Positions 16,596-24,901 of a stretch of 35,940 bases of DNA are shown one piece after another. Numbering within the stretch: the stretch's first letter is position 1; every line of letters starts with the position of its first letter. This stretch comes from Planctomycetota bacterium. GTDB taxonomy: Bacteria > Planctomycetota > UBA8742 > JACQVU01 > JANLHZ01. Below the pieces are notes generated by a model. It searched no databases, was not told the origin of the DNA, and worked only from the letters and a program-made list of their open reading frames with translations. The stretch spans positions 1-35,940 of the forward strand of contig JANLHZ010000270.1 in the NCBI GenBank assembly GCA_024653775.1, written 5' to 3'. The translations under genes and the position numbers were made by a program.

Positions 16596-18041
16596 ATGGC
16601 GGACTACAGACCTTACCGCGTCGGCATTCTCGATTTTTCGGACGGTCGCGATTTTCTTCAAAAGCCGCTGGAAGGCGTTTGCCGGGAGTTTCGCGACAGT
16701 CTAAGGCACAAACTGGAAAGCGCTGGATTCGAGGTCCACACCGGCTCTGAGGTAATCTGGCAGAATGACGTCGCGGTCCGCGAGGCGAAATCTCTCGCCG
16801 CCAAGGACGTCGATGCGGTCGTGTTCAACTACAGCGTCTGGGCCTGGCCGCAGTATTCGAGAGTCGCGGCCCAGTTTCTCCCCCAGCCGATCGTGATGTT
16901 CAGCAACGTCAATCCCAGGTATCCTGGCCTCGTCGGAATGCTCGCGGCGAGCGGATCGCTCGATCAGGTCGGGATTAAATTCAGCAAGACTTTCGGAGAC
17001 ATTTCGGATAGTGCGACCTTCGAAACCCTCGCCTCCCAGATTCGCGGCATCGGCGCGGCGCGCAGACTACGTGGCGAAACGTACTGCCTCTTCGGCGGGC
17101 GATCCCTCGGCATCGACACAACAGTGATAGATCCAGCGCTCTGGATGAAGCAATTCGGAATCGACGTCGATCACGTGGACCAGTTCGAAGTCACTCGAAG
17201 GGCGGAAATAGAAATAGCGAAAAACGAAAGAGTGAAACAAGCGTTCGAATATCTGAAAAAGCACGTTAGAAAAATTCATTGGACGAAACCGGACGCCAAG
17301 TTTGTTCTCACAGAGGAACTGCTTCAAAAGCAACTAGGGATGTACTATGCAATGTGGGATATTTGCAGCGAATTCAAATATGATTTCTGCGGCATCAAGG
17401 GCCAGCGGGAAATGACCGAGCATTATGCTACCTGTGACGTTGCGGAGGCGTTTCTTAACGATCCTTATCATCCGACCGGCGAAGCAAAAAGACCTATAGT
17501 TTGCAGCACGGAGGCGGATGGCGACGCCGCTCTTACTATGGAAATTCTATCGAACATTAAACACACTCCCGCGCTGTTTGCGGACGTCAGGCATTATCAT
17601 AGCGAACTCGGAGTATGGGATCTCTGCAACTCGGGCGAGCACGCGACATACTTCGCCACAGGGACGTTCGATCCGATTGCGAATTTAGCAAAAACCGAAT
17701 TCAGACCGGAAGGGTTCTATTTCCCGGCTGGCGGTGCGTCGGTGTATCATATTGCCGCGCCGGGAAAGGTTACGCTCGCGCGTTGCACCCGGCACGACGG
17801 AGAATACGTAATGACCGCGCTGCACGGCGAATTCATGGACTATGGCGAAAAAGAAAACGAACGCGTTGCCGCGATCACTCAAGACAACTGGCCTCATGCA
17901 TTCGCAAAGTTCGATTGTTCGCCAGAGACATTCGTTTCTAATTTCAACGCGAATCATATCCATGCAGTTTATGGCGACGTGATTCCGGAACTACAACAGT
18001 TCTGCGGCGCGGTCGATATGAAATTCAAAGTTCTATCTTAG
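16596..18041 (+). CDS. L-fucose/L-arabinose isomerase-family protein
   Basis: A 481-residue member of the FucI/AraA fold family, which interconverts aldoses and ketoses with Mn2+. Segments include VGILDFSDGRDF, VVFNYSVWAWPQYSRVA, FSNVNPRYPGLVGMLAA and CLFGGRSLGIDT. The metal ligands known from FucI appear present: E306 (STEADGD), D330 (FADVRHY) and H454 or H456 (NHIHAVYGD). It is shorter than E. coli FucI (about 590) and may act on another sugar or have another function. I chose the ATG at 16596 because CCGGAG lies eight bases upstream and the protein begins with a family-like strand there; the frame is open 30 codons further. The stop TAG overlaps the left end of a repeat element (copy 1). 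Confidence 0.85.
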   Translation: MADYRPYRVGILDFSDGRDFLQKPLEGVCREFRDSLRHKLESAGFEVHTGSEVIWQNDVAVREAKSLAAKDVDAVVFNYSVWAWPQYSRVAAQFLPQPIVMFSNVNPRYPGLVGMLAASGSLDQVGIKFSKTFGDISDSATFETLASQIRGIGAARRLRGETYCLFGGRSLGIDTTVIDPALWMKQFGIDVDHVDQFEVTRRAEIEIAKNERVKQAFEYLKKHVRKIHWTKPDAKFVLTEELLQKQLGMYYAMWDICSEFKYDFCGIKGQREMTEHYATCDVAEAFLNDPYHPTGEAKRPIVCSTEADGDAALTMEILSNIKHTPALFADVRHYHSELGVWDLCNSGEHATYFATGTFDPIANLAKTEFRPEGFYFPAGGASVYHIAAPGKVTLARCTRHDGEYVMTALHGEFMDYGEKENERVAAITQDNWPHAFAKFDCSPETFVSNFNANHIHAVYGDVIPELQQFCGAVDMKFKVLS

Positions 18042-18220
18042 GAGGCGTAAAACAATAACTTACCTATCTCGCATCACATCTTCACACCATCTTCGTTCCG
18101 CTCTCGGTCGCCAAATCCTCACCGGAACTATTGCTACGCATCCGGTTTGGCTTCCTCGTGCAAAACGAACCTGTCGTAAATCTGAGCGCGATTTTAGGCA
18201 ACTTATTATTTTACGCCTCC
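18041..18220 (+). repeat. Structured palindromic element, copy 1
   Basis: A 180-bp element bounded by GGAGGC and GCCTCC and flanked by TTA on both sides (18038-18040, 18221-18223), which could be a target-site duplication. The terminal stem (GGAGGCGTAAAA / TTTTACGCCTCC) is perfect. Inner helices: TTCGTT (18092) with AACGAA (18164), GCCAAA (18110) with TTTGGC (18146), and ACCGGA with TCCGGT around a loop containing GCTACG. The left end lies in the isomerase stop codon and the right end is 34 bases before the next ATG. Confidence 0.93.
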
Positions 18221-18254
18221 TTAGCGAATAACCGATAATCAGGAGATGAGGTAA

Positions 18255-19160
18255 ATGTTTAAAATAAAATTCAACTTGCTAGCGATTGCCTTATTCGTTG
18301 CATTTTTTGTGGCGGTTGGCGAATCTCGCGCGGAAGAATCAAATGGCGGGAAATTCAGGGTTATGACGTTCAATCTTCTCGTCAACCTTCCGAATGACTC
18401 CGGACTTCCTAACTGGTCGGTCCGAAGGTTTGGAATCAAGGACGCGATTAGCCGCGCAAAACCCGACCTCATTGGATGGCAGGAGCCGCTGGCAAGTCAG
18501 GTACGCTGGCTCGCACAGGAACTTCCGCAATACGCGAGCATTCCGCTGGAGTCGCTCCAGACCGACGCCGCGGTATTTTATGACCCGGAGAAATTCGAAG
18601 TTCTCGACTGGTCGTGGTTCACACTCAGCACGACGCCGGAGAGGCCTATGTCGCGTGGCTGGGGAAACCTTCTCCCTCGAATTCAGGTGCACGTTAAATT
18701 TCGGATCAAGGCCACGGGGCAGCTATTCTATTTTTTAAACACGCATTTCGATAACACATCTCCGTTTCAGGTGCACGCGGCGAATTACGTGATTCCCGTG
18801 GTAGAAAAGCTCGCGGCGGAACTGCCGGTCGTCTATACAGGTGATTTCAATTCGAAGCCTGAATCTGAAGCATATAAGATTCTCGCTGAGGGAATCGACG
18901 GCGGGGGTTTCCATCTGAACAACGTTTTCGACGTCGCGAAGGAAAAAGAAGTCTGGCAGGACGAAAGCGGCGATATCGACTACGATTTCGATAGTCGTAT
19001 CGACCATATCTGGACCGCAGGCGGAGAGTTCGGATGCGACAAATGGGTAGTCGACGTGCATAAACACGAAGGCGCTTATCCGAGCGACCATTTCGCCATA
19101 TTTGCCGACATGGTTTTCCCTCGTGCGGAAGAACCGGATGCTACAGACGAAGATTTCTGA
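18255..19160 (+). CDS. Exported endonuclease/exonuclease/phosphatase (EEP) family protein
   Basis: A 301-residue EEP-fold hydrolase with a signal peptide (FNLLAIALFVAFFVAVGESRAEE). The active-site set is complete: N40 (MTFNLL), E77 (GWQE), H164 (LNTHFDN), D197 and N199 (TGDFNS), D250-H251 (RIDHIW) and D278-H279 (YPSDHF). Known members act on nucleic acids, inositol phosphates or sphingomyelin; export suggests phosphodiester or phosphomonoester hydrolysis outside the cytoplasm. AGGAG and GAGGT lie before the ATG. It follows element copy 1 and overlaps the start of the methyltransferase gene by 23 bases, so the two are coupled. Confidence 0.9.
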   Translation: MFKIKFNLLAIALFVAFFVAVGESRAEESNGGKFRVMTFNLLVNLPNDSGLPNWSVRRFGIKDAISRAKPDLIGWQEPLASQVRWLAQELPQYASIPLESLQTDAAVFYDPEKFEVLDWSWFTLSTTPERPMSRGWGNLLPRIQVHVKFRIKATGQLFYFLNTHFDNTSPFQVHAANYVIPVVEKLAAELPVVYTGDFNSKPESEAYKILAEGIDGGGFHLNNVFDVAKEKEVWQDESGDIDYDFDSRIDHIWTAGGEFGCDKWVVDVHKHEGAYPSDHFAIFADMVFPRAEEPDATDEDF

Positions 19161-20325
19161 ATTTCGGCACTTCAAATTTGAAAGAAAACTCGTGGGCGGG
19201 CAGCAGATTTATTGTTCACATCAGGGAACCTGCCCCGGCTGCCCGTTGATGTATGAAAAAAGTACGTTTCCCGATACGACAAGACTGCGTCTGTTTGCCG
19301 AGGAAGCGGGCGCTGAAATATCACCACTCGGATCGGGTTCGCTCACGCAGTATCGAATCAGATCCAGACTTGCAGTGCGTGGGAAGCAGGGAAAGCCGAA
19401 GATAGGTCTATTTCAAGCGGGGACGCACAAGATCGCGGATATTCCGGACTGCCAAGTCCATCACCCTTCGATCAACAAAGCAGCCGAACTTGTCAAACGA
19501 ACTGCATTCGAACTTAATTCGACCATGTACAGCGAAGTTTCAGGCGATGGACTGCTCAGATATATGGAAGCTGTGGCATCCCGCGAAACCGGCAAGATTC
19601 AACTTACAATAGTTTTCAATACAGAAGACAGGAACACGGAAATCGATTTATTCGCAGATAGGCTATGGAGTATTTCGGCTGGACTGCTTCATTCGATTAC
19701 CGGTAATTTCAACACCGATCGGGGTAATGCTATTTTTTCCGACCGATTCGAGCTTCTTAAAGGCGAAGAGTTCTTCGAGGAATCAATCCGGGGCTATACG
19801 GTATATTTCCCCGCCGGAGTATTTGGTCAGGCAAATCTCGATACATTCGAAAATATCGTCGACGAGCTTATTTACTTCGTGCCGACCGGCGCTCGGACAA
19901 TAGACCTTTACTCCGGAGTCGGGATCATAGGTTTATGCCTGATGAAAAGATCGTCGCATACTGTATTCGTCGAACAGAATCCACGCTCAATCGCAGCACT
20001 CAGGCTTTCGCTCGAAGCAAATTACCAACGCGATAATTATTCGGTTCAAAATATACCCGTGTCGGATGCGCTTCGATATGCGGGCGACCGAGACGTAGTC
20101 GTCGCCGATCCGCCGAGGAGGGGGTGCGACGCGGAACTACTCGAATACATAAATAACAAACCACCTTCGACGTTCATTCTGCTAAGCTGCGACGAAGAGG
20201 CGTTCTACAAAAATGCGGCCGTGCTCATTGCGGGAGGCGCGATGAAGCCGCGCAGAGTTTCGCCATACGATTTATTTCCGATGACAGGGCATATCGAAAT
20301 ATTGTCTATCTGGGAACGCAGATGA
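19138..20325 (+). CDS. TrmA/RlmD-type RNA (uracil-C5)-methyltransferase
   Basis: A 395-residue SAM-dependent enzyme that makes 5-methyluridine in rRNA or tRNA. The iron-sulfur ligands of RlmD-type enzymes are present: C26, C32 and C35 (CSHQGTCPGC) and C105 (IPDCQVH). The SAM-binding loop is TIDLYSGVGIIGL at about 254-266, then VFVEQNP; VVVADPPRRG is motif IV; C351 in LLSCDEE is the catalytic Cys; HIEILSIWER is the usual end. The N-terminal TRAM domain of E. coli RlmD is absent. The ATG I chose lies inside the end of the upstream gene, with GGAAG before it; an in-frame ATG 12 codons earlier is possible. Target (23S U1939, U747 or tRNA U54) is not predictable here. Confidence 0.88.
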   Translation: MLQTKISEFRHFKFERKLVGGQQIYCSHQGTCPGCPLMYEKSTFPDTTRLRLFAEEAGAEISPLGSGSLTQYRIRSRLAVRGKQGKPKIGLFQAGTHKIADIPDCQVHHPSINKAAELVKRTAFELNSTMYSEVSGDGLLRYMEAVASRETGKIQLTIVFNTEDRNTEIDLFADRLWSISAGLLHSITGNFNTDRGNAIFSDRFELLKGEEFFEESIRGYTVYFPAGVFGQANLDTFENIVDELIYFVPTGARTIDLYSGVGIIGLCLMKRSSHTVFVEQNPRSIAALRLSLEANYQRDNYSVQNIPVSDALRYAGDRDVVVADPPRRGCDAELLEYINNKPPSTFILLSCDEEAFYKNAAVLIAGGAMKPRRVSPYDLFPMTGHIEILSIWERR

Positions 20326-21425
20326 AGATATGTTTCCTAACAAGGCAGGACTATCTGTCGAAGCCCGGCGGCGATACTAATCAGATACGGTCGCTAATAG
20401 ATTCTTTTTCGACTATAGGAGTAAGCGCACGGATTTTTGAATACGAATCCAAAGACTTCGATGAATGCAACGTCGCACAGGTTTTCAACCTTAGAAGGTG
20501 CGCTGACTATCTGGGTAAGTTGATTGCGTTCAAAGCGAAGGGTATACCGATAGTTATTTCGCCGCTATACCATCCGCTTGGGAATTACAATCGAGAGGGG
20601 CGTTTCGGAATCTGGCGCACCATCGGAGCAATAGCAGGAAGTGACGACGGAATCGAACGTATGAGACATTATCTGCTGAATAAACTCGGCAGGATAAATT
20701 CAGATACGTTTGGACTGGTCAATAAATTCACGTTCAGCGAAATCGAAAGGTATACGCTCGCACTTGCGGATTTCGTTGTGTATTCATCGGAGTATGAAAA
20801 AAAATGCGTTCACACGGACTTTGAATTCGATTCAGAAGGCCGCGATGCAATAGTTCCACCGGGATTAACGGATAGTTCGAATGAGATACGCGTGCGCGAA
20901 TCCCATATCGATCCGGGCTATGTTCTGATTTCAGGAAGAATCGAGGATTTTAAAAACCAGCTTCGCGCGGTACGGGCGCTCAGGTATCTCGGTATTCCCG
21001 GAATCGTCTCAGGCAGCGCAAACAGTATGCACAAAACATATTTCGAAACGACCAGGCGATTAGCAAACAATCCACCGAGGATTCGATTTTTTCCGAATTC
21101 GTCGAGGGAAATCTTCTCGTCTCTCGTTCTGGATTGCCTGGTGCACGTAAACGTCTCCTGGGCGGAGAGCTACGATCTCAGCAGCAGGGAAGCGCTGCGG
21201 CTTGGAAAGAACGTCGTCGTATCGAAGTACAATCCGCTCGCGCACGAGAATATAGCAGGAGTTCATTCCTGCGACCCTCGCGACGTTTGCAGTATCGCTG
21301 ACGCCATCTTTCGAGCTGCCAAAGCGAAGCCTCCACCCGCAAATTCCGAGTTATTCGGAACCGCCCAGCAGGAACGCGACGCGCTGCTCGCTATTTATAA
21401 ACGGCTCAACCCTCGTCGCTTTTGA
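20322..21425 (+). CDS. Glycosyltransferase, GT-B fold (GT1/GT4-like)
   Basis: A 367-residue predicted retaining glycosyltransferase. The N-terminal domain begins MKICFLTRQDY with a KPGGDTNQIRSL loop, the common GT4 pattern for a glycine-rich acceptor loop. The C-terminal domain has VLISGRIEDFKNQLRAVRAL, typical of 'GRxxxxKNxxxxI' nucleotide-sugar sites, then VHVNVSWAESYDLSSREAL, matching the GT4 'EsyGlxxlEAl' motif with D-L for G-L. The ATG overlaps the methyltransferase stop (ATGA). Its 3' end overlaps the convergent small lipoprotein gene by 20 bases. The likely role is in envelope or exopolysaccharide synthesis; donor and acceptor are unknown. Confidence 0.82.
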   Translation: MKICFLTRQDYLSKPGGDTNQIRSLIDSFSTIGVSARIFEYESKDFDECNVAQVFNLRRCADYLGKLIAFKAKGIPIVISPLYHPLGNYNREGRFGIWRTIGAIAGSDDGIERMRHYLLNKLGRINSDTFGLVNKFTFSEIERYTLALADFVVYSSEYEKKCVHTDFEFDSEGRDAIVPPGLTDSSNEIRVRESHIDPGYVLISGRIEDFKNQLRAVRALRYLGIPGIVSGSANSMHKTYFETTRRLANNPPRIRFFPNSSREIFSSLVLDCLVHVNVSWAESYDLSSREALRLGKNVVVSKYNPLAHENIAGVHSCDPRDVCSIADAIFRAAKAKPPPANSELFGTAQQERDALLAIYKRLNPRRF

Positions 21426-21666
21426 CGATATAATATATCAGCAGAACTCGCGTCATGATTTCGAGCGACAGCATGAACCCTGCGAGAATATCGGACCAGC
21501 TAACCACGTAGGTAGTCTGCGCAACGGTTTCCGGCTCTCCGCTGAAATCGCCGGAATCGGTGATCGTCGTCGTTTCGTATGCCCGGCAGGACGTGAACAG
21601 GATCATTGCCAGCGCCAGAGCAAAAAGTACCGGAAGGGTTCTCGAAACGGCTTGTTTTTGTAGCAT
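21406..21666 (-). CDS. Small predicted lipoprotein/membrane protein
   Basis: An 86-residue protein with a signal-peptide-like start and a possible lipobox ending at C27 (ILFTSC), a short Thr/Ser/Glu-rich middle and a C-terminal hydrophobic segment (AGFMLSLEIMTRVLLIYYIV). I do not recognise a family. It converges on the glycosyltransferase with a 20-base overlap. Being short and partly overlapping lowers certainty, but the clear signal sequence supports it. Confidence 0.6.
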   Translation of the reverse strand: MLQKQAVSRTLPVLFALALAMILFTSCRAYETTTITDSGDFSGEPETVAQTTYVVSWSDILAGFMLSLEIMTRVLLIYYIVKSDEG

Positions 21667-21711
21667 AGGTGACTCCCGGCACGCGTCACTCGAAATCAGT
21701 GTGACGCTTTA

Positions 21712-21890
21712 GGAGGCGTAAAACAATAACTTACCTATCTCGCATCACATCTTCACGCCATCTTCAATCCGCACTCAATCATCAAATCCTCGAAGTAACT
21801 ATGCTACGACTGCGGTTTGACTCAATCGTGCGAATCGAACCTGACGTAAATCTGAGCGCGATTTTAGGTAACTTATTATTTTATGCCTCC
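21712..21890 (+). repeat. Structured palindromic element, copy 2
   Basis: A 179-bp copy flanked by TTA at 21709-21711 and 21891-21893. Its first 45 bases are nearly identical to copy 1, while the central part has changed on both sides of the helices: GCAC pairs with GTGC, TCAAA with TTTGA, and CGAAGT with ACTGCG (one mismatch). The right end (GGCATAA read on the minus strand) forms the last codons and stop of lptB. Confidence 0.93.
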
Positions 21891-23032
21891 TTATCGATGG
21901 TCCGTTCTTCCGTTTTATAATCGCTCTCGTCGATCTTATTCTCCTCGACAGGCTCGCTTTCGTCTCCCTGCAAGTCGGACTTCGCCTTCAGAGAGTCGAT
22001 TATCCAGGGCGGAGTGTTTTCCTGATCGAGTTTGATGAACGTCGGCACCTTCCTTGAAGCCTGATCTCCTTTTCTTCGTTCGTCGAGATTCCTTCGTCCG
22101 GTAAGCGGCGTGATTTCCATTCCCGCAAATTCGGCGCTGTCCTGAGGGCCCGCCTTTGGCGCGGCTGGTCTCGGCAGAAGTTTATCGACCTTCCGTCGTT
22201 TCAGCCCGGAAATGATGCCTTCCTTGACGTCCTCAGTGAGGTACGCGTCCATCACGTCCGGATTCTGCACCGCCTGCAGCGGCGTTCCCTGAAAAAGTAT
22301 CGCGCCCTCGCGAATAATGTAGGTGCGATCGGTGATCGAAAGCGTCTCCTTGACGTTATGATCTGTGATCAGAATCGAAATCCCGCGCTGTTTGAGAGCG
22401 CGGACGATGTTTTTGATGTCGCCTATGGCGATCGGGTCGATTCCTACGAACGGTTCATCGAGAAGGAGAAGCGCGGGGTTCGTGACGAGCGCGCGGGCGA
22501 CTTCGAGACGCCTTCGCTGCCCTCCCGATAAATCCGCGGCCTTCTGCTTTCGAAACGGAGTCAACTCCATCAGTTCAAGATATTCGTTAAGACGCCTTCT
22601 TCGATCCGGCCTCGAAAGGCCCAGGGTTTCGAGAATCGCGCGGATATTGTTCTCGACGGTCATTCTCGAAAACACGCTCGGATCCTGGGTCAGATACCCG
22701 ATTCCGCGCTGGGCGCGTTTGTACATCGGAAGCCTTGTAATGTTTTCGCCCCGGTGGAAGACCTGCCCTTCGTCCGGCGAAATGATGCCGATGACCATGC
22801 GGAACGTCGTGGTCTTGCCCGCGCCGTTCGGGCCGAGAAGTCCGACGACCTCGCCCTTGCCGATGGTCATATCGACCCTTCGAACCACTTGTTTGTGGCC
22901 GTAGGACTTTACGAGACCTCGCGTCTCGAGGAGAATTTCCATCTCCTTGGGCGGCTCCAGCTCGTCATCCGTCGAAGGCGGCGCAAGCGGAGGCGCATCC
23001 GTGGACGCCGTTAGCGGTGCGGTGTCGATCAT
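21881..23032 (-). CDS. lptB: LPS export ABC transporter ATP-binding protein LptB, with extensions
   Basis: The ATPase that powers lipopolysaccharide transport by LptFG. Residues about 31-270 are a clear LptB: Walker A GPNGAGKTT, Q-loop GYLTQDPSVFSRMTVENNI, signature LSGGQRRRLEVARAL, Walker B LLLLDEPFVGIDPIA, H-loop ITDHNVKETLSITDR. It differs from the usual 240 residues in a Pro/Asp-rich N-terminal extension of 30 and a charged C-terminal tail of about 110 with no recognisable domain. The last codons come from repeat element copy 2. An internal ATG at codon 31 has AAGGAG directly against it, too close to work, so I kept the first ATG. It lies 20 bases after the exported protein gene and shares its operon. 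Confidence 0.93.
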   Translation of the reverse strand: MIDTAPLTASTDAPPLAPPSTDDELEPPKEMEILLETRGLVKSYGHKQVVRRVDMTIGKGEVVGLLGPNGAGKTTTFRMVIGIISPDEGQVFHRGENITRLPMYKRAQRGIGYLTQDPSVFSRMTVENNIRAILETLGLSRPDRRRRLNEYLELMELTPFRKQKAADLSGGQRRRLEVARALVTNPALLLLDEPFVGIDPIAIGDIKNIVRALKQRGISILITDHNVKETLSITDRTYIIREGAILFQGTPLQAVQNPDVMDAYLTEDVKEGIISGLKRRKVDKLLPRPAAPKAGPQDSAEFAGMEITPLTGRRNLDERRKGDQASRKVPTFIKLDQENTPPWIIDSLKAKSDLQGDESEPVEENKIDESDYKTEERTIDKEA

Positions 23033-23052
23033 TCCAACATGCTATCACTTTC

Positions 23053-24639
23053 TCAGCGTTCGATCAACACGCCATTTTCACGCGTCCGGAATATTCGGGA
23101 CGTGACGTCCGTTTCGACAAGCTCCACGACGATCGGATTCCGGGCGCCTGGAACCTTCACGAGGACGCCTTCGAGTATATCCCGCTGTGGAGACGGATCG
23201 TCGCGAAGAACGACCTGCACGTGAATACGCAAAGACACTCCCTCCGACAGCGCGAGGTAATCGAGTTTGTAGCCATCGAGGGTGTAAATTCCGAGAACCG
23301 CAGGCGGCCCCGCGCGACGATCGTACTCGTTTGCGATTCGAAGGACGGTTTCGTAGTCCAGCGGGCGCAGATTCGGATTCGCAGCGCCGCCACTTCCGAC
23401 GGAGGAAGGCATGATAGGAGTCGGGTTTGGCGCGGGCATGGCCGCGTTCGGCGGCGGGTTGTTCGCAACCTGATTCTGCTGCTGAACGATGACGCCTTCC
23501 GCCGCGCCGGGAGTTCGCACCGCGACGTTAGCGGCTTCGGGAGCGGAAACGCCAGCGACGCCCATTCGTCCGCGCGCGGTTCGCGGGTCCGGAAGACCGG
23601 GAGGGTTCAGATTTGCGCCGTTCGTGTTCTGATCGGACGAACTGGATCTGTTCGCGCCGTTCTGCAGGTTCTGATTCGTCCCGGTGTTACCGAGGTTCGA
23701 CGCCGAAAGAGGCGCGGCGATGATGTCTTCCTCGGCGGTCTGATCCACGGCGGCGTTCTCCGTATTCTGGGTGACGGATTCGAAACCCTCGGTGAGATCC
23801 ACCGGAGGATCACCTGGCTGCTGGGCGCCCGAAGGTGTGACGGCGTTCGGCGCGACGAAAGTCTTAGCCGGATTTTCGACGTCGAAAGCGAGGAGGATTT
23901 CGCCCGTCGTGCCACCCGCGGAGGTGAACAGTTCGAGATCGTAAACGAGGTTCGTAATCGAAATCGCGATTGTATCATTCGCGTCGTTCACGATAGTAAA
24001 CGAAAACGAATCACGCGCGTCAGCGACGCTGACGGAGACCGCGGGCGCGCCCTGTTTCAGAATCTGGACCGAAGGGTTCTGCCGGTTCGCAAGAAGCACT
24101 CCCGCGGGAAGCGTGACGTTCACGATTCCGTAGATCGCGCCGGAGAGAGTCACTTCCCCCGCAATCTGCGGCGAGGACGTGTCCACCTCGACCTCTGGAA
24201 TGTCGCTGACTAAGAGATCGATCCCGCCGAGGGAATACGGGCCGACTATCGGCAGATTCGTCTGGATGACGGAATTGCCGTTGTCGTCGTCGAAGGTCGT
24301 GATCCTGATCGCGACGGCGCCGAATGAATCGTCCGGAACGTTGACGACGATCCGCGCACGTTTCAGCCCTTCGACCACGAAACCGAGAATCTCGATCCCT
24401 CCGCCGGCGGTGATCGTCGGAGGCGTTCCGGTAGACAGGCTGAAAAGATTGTCGGTCGACGCTCTTATTATCAACTCCTGATTTTTCGCGCCGGACGGAA
24501 CCTGATTCGGCTCGATCGTAAATCCGGGAACGGTCGAAACCTCCACGGGAGGATCGCCTGCGCCCTGCGCCTTTGCGACCTGGACTTCCGTAGAAATCAG
24601 AACCGCGACGATAAAAATTGCCCGAATTACGCCAATCAT
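23053..24639 (-). CDS. Exported multidomain protein with disordered Asn/Pro/Ala linker
   Basis: A 528-residue exported protein of unknown function. A signal peptide (IGVIRAIFIVAVLISTEVQVAKA) is followed by two beta-rich regions: residues about 30-135 look like an IPT/Ig-like fold (VPSGAKNQELIIRAS) and about 135-260 recall cohesin-like or Big-type domains (VTLSGAIYGIVNVTLPAGVL). Residues 270-430 form a low-complexity linker rich in Asn, Pro, Gly and Ala. The C-terminal 100 residues (VLGIYTLDGYKLDYLALSEGVSLRIHVQVVL) form a further beta-type domain. I chose the ATG because GAGG lies five bases before it; a GTG is two codons earlier. Co-transcription with lptB hints at an envelope role. Confidence 0.78.
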   Translation of the reverse strand: MIGVIRAIFIVAVLISTEVQVAKAQGAGDPPVEVSTVPGFTIEPNQVPSGAKNQELIIRASTDNLFSLSTGTPPTITAGGGIEILGFVVEGLKRARIVVNVPDDSFGAVAIRITTFDDDNGNSVIQTNLPIVGPYSLGGIDLLVSDIPEVEVDTSSPQIAGEVTLSGAIYGIVNVTLPAGVLLANRQNPSVQILKQGAPAVSVSVADARDSFSFTIVNDANDTIAISITNLVYDLELFTSAGGTTGEILLAFDVENPAKTFVAPNAVTPSGAQQPGDPPVDLTEGFESVTQNTENAAVDQTAEEDIIAAPLSASNLGNTGTNQNLQNGANRSSSSDQNTNGANLNPPGLPDPRTARGRMGVAGVSAPEAANVAVRTPGAAEGVIVQQQNQVANNPPPNAAMPAPNPTPIMPSSVGSGGAANPNLRPLDYETVLRIANEYDRRAGPPAVLGIYTLDGYKLDYLALSEGVSLRIHVQVVLRDDPSPQRDILEGVLVKVPGARNPIVVELVETDVTSRIFRTRENGVLIER

Positions 24640-24661
24640 TTCCACCTCGAATCAATCCTTA

Positions 24662-24841
24662 GGAGGCTAAAATAAATAAGTTATCCATCTCGCATCTCAT
24701 CTTCACGCCATCTTCGCTTCGCTCTCGGTCGTCAAATACTCATCGGAACTATAGCTACGACTCCGTTTTGACTTCCTCGATCGAAGCGAACCTAGCATAA
24801 ACCTGAGCGCGATTTTGAATAACTTATTTATTTTGGCCTCC
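24662..24841 (+). repeat. Structured palindromic element, copy 3
   Basis: A 180-bp copy with TTA on the left and CTA on the right. Its terminal stem is the longest, extending 23 bp from GGAGGC inward with one G-T wobble. Internal helix TTCGCTTCG / CGAAGCGAA is perfect over nine pairs and GTCAAA / TTTGAC over six. The left end lies 22 bases upstream of the exported protein start codon, so on the minus strand it is in that gene's leader. Confidence 0.92.
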
Positions 24842-24901
24842 CTACAAGTTATACGTCCGAAGATCGCCGACGGTAGAACATCAAACAATTCTGCCAAGCC
24901 A

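Noticed and set aside
21712-21890. Ordinary two-way terminator between genes
   Set aside because: The element is 180 bases with conserved unpaired blocks and four copies, and copies 3 and 4 lie between divergent genes where no terminator is needed.
23017-24213. Plus-strand open frame opposite the exported protein gene
   Set aside because: Arg/Val/Asp-rich shadow; the minus strand has a signal peptide, ribosome binding site and operon context.
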